Below are positions 53,020-64,000 of a stretch of DNA of 64,000 bases, in pieces; position 1 is the first letter of the stretch; the number at the start of each line of letters is the position of its first letter. Origin of the DNA: Tenodera sinensis (Eukaryota > Arthropoda > Insecta > Mantodea > Mantidae); the NCBI GenBank assembly GCA_030765045.1, contig CM060969.1:47841216-47905215 (forward strand). Direction: 5' to 3'. The position numbers were made by a program, and so were the translations under genes. A model generated the notes under the pieces. It was not told where the DNA came from. It ran no database searches and worked only from the letters and a program-made list of their open reading frames with translations.

Positions 53020-54194
53020 TGTGTCTGTCTGACTGTCTGTGTGTGTCTGTCTGACTGTCTGTGTGTGTTTGACTGTGGACCTGTATCTGTTTTTAGATTG
53101 ACTCATATATATTATTATGAGAAATAATTATGGCAAGGGTAAATTATTGCTTGACTCAACTGGTAACAGTCAGTGAAGCCCTCTTTATTCAGAGAAGCAA
53201 CGCAATACACCTGATATAAATTCATTTAATTTAAACGCCAGGTATTGTATAACAGGGTTTCCTTTATGTGTAATAACAAGTTCATCATGCTTGACTTAAT
53301 TGCGGGTAGTAAAAAAGTGTACCCCCCAGGGAGGATTTGAACTCACAACCGACGAATCAAGCGTTGCTAGTTACGGGCCCCCACCAGCTCTCTGTCACCG
53401 CGGCTACCAGGAGGTACGAGTCAAAGGCACTTTTATAAGGATCTTAAGCACTGAGTGATGGCTGGATGTCAATTGCAGGTTATAAGTATTACAATAATAT
53501 GCAAATAGAATACTCATTTACTCCACTTTGTCATTAATTTTGATTACTACATGCTACATAGTACCTCATCATTTATAAAAATCACTATTTCGGTCCTATT
53601 TCAAACAGCAAGACAGAGATACGTAAGTACTCTGTGGTCAATATAAATGTTGTACTGATCAAGCTAAATATACAGCATTTTCAAGGCTCTACTGATCATA
53701 TACATACATGTATGTGTGCTTGGTAGTTTACAGTCACCGCACATGTGAACACAATATCAGTAGTTCAGTTAACTGCGTTAAGATAGGTTCTGAATGAAAA
53801 ACGACACTTTGTTTACTCACTTGGAAGATCTATACACATATGTAAACAAACCAAAGCATAACCTCAAACAAATTGCATTCATTCGTAGAGGTATTTACAA
53901 CACCCAACTATAATGCTTCCGATTGCAACACTTTAACTGAAAGTAACATATTGAATCTAGAACAATACAAAATAATTTGTCGTAATTGCCATAAATCATA
54001 TATTTAAGGATTTATGGGTGCATAATAGAAAGGCACATCCAAGGAGTATCTAAACTTGGTTCTGTGAAACAGATTCAAATACTGTTGTCGATGTACATAT
54101 GTATGTCAGAGATACTTAGAGTAGTTTCTCTCTGCATGGTGATGACGGCAAGGCTGAATAAATTCAAAGAGCAAAGTTGTTAACGTTGCCCACG
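49667..54194 (+). repeat. Array unit 12
   Basis: Tracts: poly(T) 50517-50545 (29 T), (AC)19 at 51124-51161, (TG)22 at 52972-53015. The tRNA-like segment is 53319-53417, minus strand. Shared variants are the extra TA near 51551, G at 51569 and G at 53268. Private changes are C at 50137 and A at 50500. Confidence 0.97.
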
Positions 54195-55041
54195 TATTGA
54201 AAGGTGTAAAATAAACGAAATAGGATGCAGTATTTCCCAAAATACGTTTTTATATGTTCTACTGGCCTTGACAAAGTCTGTACACGTTGAAAATATATTA
54301 CTGAATGTTTGAAATATAATTCGGACAAAAGTTATGTATAGCATGTCTCTTATGTGTACATACATATGTAAAAATCCAAGCATAACCTCCAATAAATTGC
54401 ATTATCTGATAAAAGTATGATGACGGCATGGATGAATAAATTCAAAGAGAAACCTGTTAACGTAGCTCACGTATTGAAAGGTGTAACATAAATGAAATAG
54501 AACGCTGCATCCTCCAAAATACTTTTCTTTATCAAAACTTGTTCTATTGGCCTTGATTAAATCGCTACATTTCGAAAATATCTTTCTCAAGGTTTGAGAT
54601 ATAATTCTGACAAAGCATATGTACAGAATGAATCTCATATGTGCATATGTGAACAATCCAAGCATAACCTTAAACAAATTGCACTAATTCATAAAGGTAT
54701 TTAAAACGCACAGCTATAATGGTTTCAATTGCAGCTCTTTAATTGAGAGTAACATAGTTGATCTAGAACAATACAAAATCCTTTGTCCCCATTGCCATAA
54801 ATTAGATAGTATGTAAGGGCTAAACAAGTACACATTTGAAAAGCAGACTCAGGGAGTATCGAAACTTGGCTCTTTGAAACAGATTCAAATACTCTTGTGG
54901 TTGTATGTCAGAGACACTAAGAGTAGTTTCTCTCTGAATGATGATGACTGCATGGTTCAATAAATTCGAGGAGTGTTTAACGTTGCACAAGTAATGAAAG
55001 GTACAAAATAAATGAGATAGAATGCTGTATTTCGCAAAATA

Positions 55042-55089
<48 letters not shown>

Positions 55090-55666
55090 CCATCAACACT
55101 TGTGCTACTGGTCTTGATTAAATCGCTTAATGTTGCGAATATATTACTGAATGTTTGAGATATAATTCTGACAAAGGTTACGTATAGCTTGACTCTTCTG
55201 GAAATAGCCAACGAAGCCCTCTTCATTCTGAATGGCTTCTGTAAACGTAACGATGTGTAACACTTTGTCGCACAAATGCACAGAACCTGTTAAGTGACAC
55301 CCCCATTTATTGGTTTGAATACAAAAAGGGAGCTGATTAATATAATTTATTAATCATGCATGCAAGGAGAATGAAGTTCTAAAGCCTTCACACAGCGCCA
55401 AGAGCTTAAAGGTTACGACTGTCCCTTAGCCTACTGAATTGTGCTCATTTCCATTTAGCTACCAGAAACTAGCATTAAAACAATTTATGGACATATTTGT
55501 CTTAATAAACTAATGTAGATAGTAGAACAAACGACTTCACGAATGTGTAGTATGAAGAAGATTTAGAGAAGAAACACATGTGAGCGCACAGATGAGATTT
55601 TTTTGGTGGAGGCTCTTGGCCGTCAAGAATCCATATTTCATTAAAACTCACAAATCCGTCCACGCG

Positions 55667-55711
<45 letters not shown>

Positions 55712-57516
55712 CACACTCACACACGCACTCACACACCCACGCGGCTTAAAGTATTATATGGTGAACAGGTGTATAGACGGACCAACAAACTCTGTCGATT
55801 TCTTTTTGCAATTTTGAATATTGTCCCGTAGCACGACTAACAAAGTGCGAGATCTGTTTACTGATTATTCTCATTGTCAAGGCATAGCGCTGAAGTCCGT
55901 CGATGCTGCCAGCTTCAGAAGCAATTGAGCTGTCTGGCGCCGTTTCTCGACGGATTTTACCGTCCTAAATATTATAAGACGCACATGTATAATGCAATGG
56001 CAGCAAATTGACAAATAGAAGAGAGTTCATCTGTTAATTGACTCTTATTGTCGATAGTGAAGTGAGGAGCTGCTTGGCGGATTTTCGCGTCATTATATAT
56101 TATTATAAGAGGCACATTATATAATACAATGGCAGCAAACTTTGCGTCTTCTCTATGCATTTTTAAACACGTCTTGCAGTGAATCTAACAAACAGGGGCG
56201 ATTTCATCTGTTGATTGATTCTTTTAGCGGATAGTAAAGAGTAGCGATCGCGTCATGTAGTACACAGTTTCAGAACCTTTATACTACCTCGTTTAACTTT
56301 GCGTAGGAAGTAAGGCTCTTACTCAACACAATATGATTATCTGTATGAACAAGCGAGGTCTGTCACGAATACACACGTACACACGGTGATGAGGTGCCCG
56401 CTTGCTTATATCTCTGGCCCCTTGCTCTGTGAGACTCCTCTCTCCTCCCACTGACTTGGTGCTAATGAACAACCGTTCAAACGCAGACAACGCTCTTCGA
56501 ATGGGAACATCGCTACTCGAGGAGCTTACTACCGGGATGCAAACCCAGGACGCAAACTCAAAATGATTTGGTGCAGTGGAGTACCCATTTTACATCGAGG
56601 CGACACATGTGATTCTAACAAGTCAAAACCTGTCAAACGACATCTAGCGGCATGAATTCGTACCTCCAAGCGCAATGATCTAAGGTTTACACAACGTAAC
56701 AACCCCTGATACACATTCATTTCTGTTACCCGCCCGGTAGTTTAGCAAAATGTTTCCTTCTTTACTACTTACAATTTCATCATCCTCGACTCGCCGGTGG
56801 CCTATCTGTCTCAGGTCCACCAGAAGGTAGAGTTCAAGCGCACATTCATAACGATCTTAAACACAGCTCGATGGTTCGATGTCAATTGAAGGTTACAAGT
56901 ATTAAAGTAATATGTGATCATACGACTTATTTACTCCCCTTTGTCGTTAATTTTGGTTACCACATGCTACATAATCCCTCATCGTTAATAAAAGTTAGTA
57001 TGTGTAATTCAATGTCAGCAAAGTATGTCGTTTTCTGTATGCAATTTTTAATCATGCCTCTAGTATAAGTAACAATGTGTGGCGAGTTCAACTATTTATT
57101 GATTCGTATTGTGGATAGTAAAGTGTGGGCGGCGTGTCCTGCAGTAAACACTTTCAAAATTCTTATACTACTTCTTAGAACTTTAATATAGGAGTAAGGC
57201 TCAAAGTTTACTGAAAAAGCTAGCTGTATGTTAGCAGACTTTAGCGTCCAAAGTATTATAGGATGAGAATGTGTAATGCAATGGCAGCAAGCACTATGGT
57301 TTTCTTCATGCAATTTATAACCATGTCTTGCAGTGAATCTAACAAAAAGGGGCGAGTTCACATTTTGATTGATTCTTTTTGCAGATAGAAATGAGTAGCC
57401 ATCGTGTCATGCGGAAGACACTTTCAAAACCCCTATAATAGCTCTTTTTACTTTACCTAGTAAGTAAGACTCTTAGTTTACACAAAATAATTATCCTTTT
57501 CAACAAGCGTGTTCTG

Positions 57517-57561
<45 letters not shown>

Positions 57562-58736
57562 TGTGTCTGTCTGACTGTCTGTGTGTGTCTGTCTGACTGT
57601 CTGTGTGTGTTTGACTGTGGACCTGTATCTGTTTTTAGATTGACTCATATATATTATTATGAGAAATAATTATGGCAAGGGTAAATTATTGCTTGACTCA
57701 ACTGGTAACAGTCAGTGAAGCCCTCTTTATTCAGAGAAGCAACGCAATACACCTGATATAAATTCATTTAATTTAAACGCCAGGTATTGTATAACAGGGT
57801 TTCCTTTATTTGTAATAACAAGTTCATCATGCTTGACTTAATTGCGGGTAGTAAAAAAGTGTACCCCCCAGGGAGGATTTGAACTCACAACCGACGAATC
57901 AAGCGTTGCTAGTTACGGGCCCCCACCAGCTCTCTGTCACCGCGGCTACCAGGAGGTACGAGTCAAAGGCACTTTTATAAGGATCTTAAGCACTGAGTGA
58001 TGGCTGGATGTCAATTGCAGGTTATAAGTATTACAATAATATGCAAATAGAATACTCATTTACTCCACTTTGTCATTAATTTTGATTACTACATGCTACA
58101 TAGTACCTCATCATTTATAAAAATCACTATTTCGGTCCTATTTCAAACAGCAAGACAGAGATACGTAAGTACTCTGTGGTCAATATAAATGTTGTACTGA
58201 TCAAGCTAAATATACAGCATTTTCAAGGCTCTACTGATCATATACATACATGTATGTGTGCTTGGTAGTTTACAGTCACCGCACATGTGAACACAATATC
58301 AGTAGTTCAGTTAACTGCGTTAAGATAGGTTCTGAATGAAAAACGACACTTTGTTTACTCACTTGGAAGATCTCTACACATATGTAAACAAACCAAAGCA
58401 TAACCTCAAACAAATTGCATTCATTCGTAGAGGTATTTACAACACCCAACTATAATGCTTCCGATTGCAACACTTTAACTGAAAGTAACATATTGAATCT
58501 AGAACAATACAAAATAATTTGTCGTAATTGCCATAAATCATATATTTAAGGATTTATGGGTGCATAATAGAAAGGCACATCCAAGGAGTATCTAAACTTG
58601 GTTCTGTGAAACAGATTCAAATACTGTTGTCGATGTACATATGTATGTCAGAGATACTTAGAGTAGTTTCTCTCTGCATGGTGATGACGGCAAGGCTGAA
58701 TAAATTCAAAGAGCAAAGTTGTTAACGTTGCCCACG
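54195..58736 (+). repeat. Array unit 13
   Basis: Tracts: poly(T) 55045-55089 (45 T), (AC)21 at 55668-55709, (TG)15 at 57528-57557. The tRNA-like segment is 57861-57959, minus strand. C at 57501 is shared only with unit 2, about 50 kb away. C at 58374 is private. Confidence 0.97.
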
Positions 58737-60185
58737 TATTGAAAGGTGTAAAATAAACGAAATAGGATGCAGTATTTCCCAAAATACGTTTTTATATGTT
58801 CTACTGGCCTTGACAAAGTCTGTACACGTTGAAAATATATTACTGAATGTTTGAAATATAATTCGGACAAAAGTTATGTATAGCATGTCTCTTATGTGTA
58901 CATACATATGTAAAAATCCAAGCATAACCTCCAATAAATTGCATTATCTGATAAAAGTATGATGACGGCATGGATGAATAAATTCAAAGAGAAACCTGTT
59001 AACGTAGCTCACGTATTGAAAGGTGTAACATAAATGAAATAGAACGCTGCATCCTCCAAAATACTTTTCTTTATCAAAACTTGTTCTATTGGCCTTGATT
59101 AAATCGCTACATTTCGAAAATATCTTTCTCAAGGTTTGAGATATAATTCTGACAAAGCATATGTACAGAATGAATCTCATATGTGCATATGTGAACAATC
59201 CAAGCATAACCTTAAACAAATTGCACTAATTCATAAAGGTATTTAAAACGCACAGCTATAATGGTTTCAATTGCAGCTCTTTAATTGAGAGTAACATAGT
59301 TGATCTAGAACAATACAAAATCCTTTGTCCCCATTGCCATAAATTAGATAGTATGTAAGGGCTAAACAAGTACACATTTGAAAAGCAGACTCAGGGAGTA
59401 TCGAAACTTGGCTCTTTGAAACAGATTCAAATACTCTTGTGGTTGTATGTCAGAGACACTAAGAGTAGTTTCTCTCTGAATGATGATGACTGCATGGTTC
59501 AATAAATTCGAGGAGTGTTTAACGTTGCACAAGTAATGAAAGGTACAAAATAAATGAGATAGAATGCTGTATTTCGCAAAATACTCTTCTTTTTTTTTTT
59601 TTTTTTTTCCATCAACACTTGTGCTACTGGTCTTGATTAAATCGCTTAATGTTGCGAATATATTACTGAATGTTTGAGATATAATTCTGACAAAGGTTAC
59701 GTATAGCTTGACTCTTCTGGAAATAGCCAACGAAGCCCTCTTCATTCTGAATGGCTTCTGTAAACGTAACGATGTGTAACACTTTGTCGCACAAATGCAC
59801 AGAACCTGTTAAGTGACACCCCCATTTATTGGTTTGAATACAAAAAGGGAGCTGATTAATATAATTTATTAATCATGCATGCAAGGAGAATGAAGTTCTA
59901 AAGCCTTCACACAGCGCCAAGAGCTTAAAGGTTACGACTGTCCCTTAGCCTACTGAATTGTGCTCATTTCCATTTAGCTACCAGAAACTAGCATTAAAAC
60001 AATTTATGGACATATTTGTCTTAATAAACTAATGTAGATAGTAGAACAAACGACTTCACGAATGTGTAGTATGAAGAAGATTTAGAGAAGAAACACATGT
60101 GAGCGCACAGATGAGATTTTTTTGGTGGAGGCTCTTGGCCGTCAAGAATCCATATTTCATTAAAACTCACAAATCCGTCCACGCG

Positions 60186-60250
<65 letters not shown>

Positions 60251-62055
60251 CACACTCACACACGCACTCACACACCCACGCGGCTTAAAGTATTATATGG
60301 TGAACAGGTGTATAGACGGACCAACAAACTCTGTCGATTTCTTTTTGCAATTTTGAATATTGTCCCGTAGCACGACTAACAAAGTGCGAGATCTGTTTAC
60401 TGATTATTCTCATTGTCAAGGCATAGCGCTGAAGTCCGTCGATGCTGCCAGCTTCAGAAGCAATTGAGCTGTCTGGCGCCGTTTCTCGACGGATTTTACC
60501 GTCCTAAATATTATAAGACGCACATGTATAATGCAATGGCAGCAAATTGACAAATAGAAGAGAGTTCATCTGTTAATTGACTCTTATTGTCGATAGTGAA
60601 GTGAGGAGCTGCTTGGCGGATTTTCGCGTCATTATATATTATTATAAGAGGCACATTATATAATACAATGGCAGCAAACTTTGCGTCTTCTCTATGCATT
60701 TTTAAACACGTCTTGCAGTGAATCTAACAAACAGGGGCGATTTCATCTGTTGATTGATTCTTTTAGCGGATAGTAAAGAGTAGCGATCGCGTCATGTAGT
60801 ACACAGTTTCAGAACCTTTATACTACCTCGTTTAACTTTGCGTAGGAAGTAAGGCTCTTACTCAACACAATATGATTATCTGTATGAACAAGCGAGGTCT
60901 GTCACGAATACACACGTACACACGGTGATGAGGTGCCCGCTTGCTTATATCTCTGGCCCCTTGCTCTGTGAGACTCCTCTCTCCTCCCACTGACTTGGTG
61001 CTAATGAACAACCGTTCAAACGCAGACAACGCTCTTCGAATGGGAACATCGCTACTCGAGGAGCTTACTACCGGGATGCAAACCCAGGACGCAAACTCAA
61101 AATGATTTGGTGCAGTGGAGTACCCATTTTACATCGAGGCGACACATGTGATTCTAACAAGTCAAAACCTGTCAAACGACATCTAGCGGCATGAATTCGT
61201 ACCTCCAAGCGCAATGATCTAAGGTTTACACAACGTAACAACCCCTGATACACATTCATTTCTCTTACCCGCCCGGTAGTTTAGCAAAATGTTTCCTTCT
61301 TTACTACTTACAATTTCATCATCCTCGACTCGCCGGTGGCCTATCTGTCTCAGGTCCACCAGAAGGTAGAGTTCAAGCGCACATTCATAACGATCTTAAA
61401 CACAGCTCGATGGTTCGATGTCAATTGAAGGTTACAAGTATTAAAGTAATATGTGATCATACGACTTATTTACTCCCCTTTGTCGTTAATTTTGGTTACC
61501 ACATGCTACATAATCCCTCATCGTTAATAAAAGTTAGTATGTGTAATTCAATGTCAGCAAAGTATGTCGTTTTCTGTATGCAATTTTTAATCATGCCTCT
61601 AGTATAAGTAACAATGTGTGGCGAGTTCAACTATTTATTGATTCGTATTGTGGATAGTAAAGTGTGGGCGGCGTGTCCTGCAGTAAACACTTTCAAAATT
61701 CTTATACTACTTCTTAGAACTTTAATATAGGAGTAAGGCTCAAAGTTTACTGAAAAAGCTAGCTGTACGTTAGCAGACTTTAGCGTCCAAAGTATTATAG
61801 GATGAGAATGTGTAATGCAATGGCAGCAAGCACTATGGTTTTCTTCATGCAATTTATAACCATGTCTTGCAGTGAATCTAACAAAAAGGGGCGAGTTCAC
61901 ATTTTGATTGATTCTTTTTGCAGATAGAAATGAGTAGCCATCGTGTCATGCGGAAGACACTTTCAAAACCCCTATAATAGCTCTTTTTACTTTACCTAGT
62001 AAGTAAGACTCTTAGTTTACACAAAATAATTATCCTTTTGAACAAGCGTGTTCTG

Positions 62056-62088
<33 letters not shown>

Positions 62089-63263
62089 TGTGTCTGTCTG
62101 ACTGTCTGTGTGTGTCTGTCTGACTGTCTGTGTGTGTTTGACTGTGGACCTGTATCTGTTTTTAGATTGACTCATATATATTATTATGAGAAATAATTAT
62201 GGCAAGGGTAAATTATTGCTTGACTCAACTGGTAACAGTCAGTGAAGCCCTCTTTATTCAGAGAAGCAACGCAATACACCTGATATAAATTCATTTAATT
62301 TAAACGCCAGGTATTGTATAACAGGGTTTCCTTTATTTGTAATAACAAGTTCATCATGCTTGACTTAATTGCGGGTAGTAAAAAAGTGTACCCCCCAGGG
62401 AGGATTTGAACTCACAACCGACGAATCAAGCGTTGCTAGTTACGGGCCCCCACCAGCTCTCTGTCACCGCGGCTACCAGGAGGTACGAGTCAAAGGCACT
62501 TTTATAAGGATCTTAAGCACTGAGTGATGGCTGGATGTCAATTGCAGGTTATAAGTATTACAATAATATGCAAATAGAATACTCATTTACTCCACTTTGT
62601 CATTAATTTTGATTACTACATGCTACATAGTACCTCATCATTTATAAAAATCACTATTTCGGTCCTATTTCAAACAGCAAGACAGAGATACGTAAGTACT
62701 CTGTGGTCAATATAAATGTTGTACTGATCAAGCTAAATATACAGCATTTTCAAGGCTCTACTGATCATATACATACATGTATGTGTGCTTGGTAGTTTAC
62801 AGTCACCGCACATGTGAACACAATATCAGTAGTTCAGTTAACTGCGTTAAGATAGGTTCTGAATGAAAAACGACACTTTGTTTACTCACTTGGAGGATCT
62901 ATACACATATGTAAACAAACCAAAGCATAACCTCAAACAAATTGCATTCATTCGTAGAGGTATTTACAACACCCAACTATAATGCTTCCGATTGCAACAC
63001 TTTAACTGAAAGTAACATATTGAATCTAGAACAATACAAAATAATTTGTCGTAATTGCCATAAATCATATATTTAAGGATTTATGGGTGCATAATAGAAA
63101 GGCACATCCAAGGAGTATCTAAACTTGGTTCTGTGAAACAGATTCAAATACTGTTGTCGATGTACATATGTATGTCAGAGATACTTAGAGTAGTTTCTCT
63201 CTGCATGGTGATGACGGCAAGGCTGAATAAATTCAAAGAGCAAAGTTGTTAACGTTGCCCACG
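58737..63263 (+). repeat. Array unit 14
   Basis: Tracts: poly(T) 59587-59608, with C at 59589 shared with units 10 and 11; (AC)31 at 60187-60248; (TG)14 at 62057-62084. The tRNA-like segment is 62388-62486, minus strand. Private changes are C at 61264, C at 61768 and G at 62895. Confidence 0.97.
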
Positions 63264-64000
63264 TATTGAAAGGTGTAAAATAAACGAAATAGGATGCAGT
63301 ATTTCCCAAAATACGTTTTTATATGTTCTACTGGCCTTGACAAAGTCTGTACACGTTGAAAATATATTACTGAATGTTTGAAATATAATTCGGACAAAAG
63401 TTATGTATAGCATGTCTCTTATGTGTACATACATATGTAAAAATCCAAGCATAACCTCCAATAAATTGCATTATCTGATAAAAGTATGATGACGGCATGG
63501 ATGAATAAATTCAAAGAGAAACCTGTTAACGTAGCTCACGTATTGAAAGGTGTAACATAAATGAAATAGAACGCTGCATCCTCCAAAATACTTTTCTTTA
63601 TCAAAACTTGTTCTATTGGCCTTGATTAAATCGCTACATTTCGAAAATATCTTTCTCAAGGTTTGAGATATAATTCTGACAAAGCATATGTACAGAATGA
63701 ATCTCATATGTGCATATGTGAACAATCCAAGCATAACCTTAAACAAATTGCACTAATTCATAAAGGTATTTAAAACGCACAGCTATAATGGTTTCAATTG
63801 CAGCTCTTTAATTGAGAGTAACATAGTTGATCTAGAACAATACAAAATCCTTTGTCCCCATTGCCATAAATTAGATAGTATGTAAGGGCTAAACAAGTAC
63901 ACATTTGAAAAGCAGACTCAGGGAGTATCGAAACTTGGCTCTTTGAAACAGATTCAAATACTCTTGTGGTTGTATGTCAGAGACACTAAGAGTAGTTTCT
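63264..64000 (+). repeat. Array unit 15, first 737 bases only
   Basis: The unit is truncated by the window end within alpha3, before the poly(T) tract. It matches the start of other units with no difference noticed. It shows that the array continues to the right. Confidence 0.96.

Larger units (their letters stand above)
1..64000. repeat. Macrosatellite: tandem array of a ~4.53-kb unit, 14 full copies plus one partial
   Basis: The same sequence recurs head to tail from the first to the last base. Fixed landmarks, such as the codon-like ATG at 2647, 7174, 11724, 16250, 20781, 25081, 29620, 34175, 38723, 43242, 47791, 52325, 56871 and 61410, are 4519-4555 bases apart, except for one 4300-base step across the unit 6 deletion. 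Outside simple-sequence tracts, units differ by only a few bases each, so homogenisation or amplification was recent. No gene for rRNA, histone, 5S RNA, snRNA or spliced leader is recognisable in the unit, so this is not one of the usual tandem gene families. Neither array end is visible. A sex-chromosome, pericentromeric or subtelomeric location would be usual for such arrays, but nothing in the window decides it. Confidence 0.98.

Noticed and set aside
1..64000. CRISPR array, prophage, or bacterial operon
   Set aside because: The repeat is 4.5 kb with no spacers, there are no cas-like or phage-like proteins, and the sequence style (CA/TG tracts, sparse open frames) is eukaryotic.

Overview
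The whole window is one tandem array. A repeat unit of about 4.53 kb is present 14 times in full, plus a 737-base start of a fifteenth, always head to tail in the same orientation. Taking base 1 as the unit phase, units begin at 1, 4507, 9032, 13592, 18120, 22661, 26943, 31468, 36035, 40567, 45110, 49667, 54195, 58737 and 63264. Thirteen full units are 4506-4567 bases long. Unit 6 is 4282, because of one clean 277-base deletion. Both window edges lie inside the array, so it is longer than 64 kb and no flank is visible.

The sequence is AT-rich, carries long (CA)n, (TG)n and poly(T) tracts, and has no dense reading frames, ribosome binding sites or operons. It therefore looks like nuclear non-coding satellite DNA of a eukaryote, most likely an animal. 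I cannot name the species. I found no protein-coding gene: the open frames are short (at most 131 codons), lack recognisable domains, recur only because the DNA recurs, and many are translations of CA/TG or T tracts. Units differ mostly in tract length: 17-39 CA, 9-27 TG and 20-48 T. Outside the tracts I found only about 0-4 private base changes per unit.

Each unit is itself built from older, diverged duplications. In order (unit 2 positions): end of alpha1 (4507-4687), alpha2 (4688-4969), alpha3 with the poly(T) tract (4970-5503), beta1 (5488-5533), a block present once per unit with the CA tract (5534-6252), gamma1a and gamma1b (6253-6680), a more GC-rich block (6681-7000), delta1 (7001-7282), gamma2 and gamma3 (7283-7820), the TG tract (7821-7918), beta2 (7986-8031), delta2 (8032-8420), a second block present once per unit (8421-8687) and the start of the next alpha1.

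The most gene-like object is inside delta2 on the minus strand: a 99-base tRNA-like segment with an A-box-like and a consensus B-box sequence, a terminal stem of 11 pairs and a T6 run two bases past its end. It is a candidate RNA polymerase III unit or the fossil head of a tRNA-derived SINE, present 14 times. No interacting gene system is encoded here. The interest lies in the array, its homogenisation, its nested history and this tRNA-like element.
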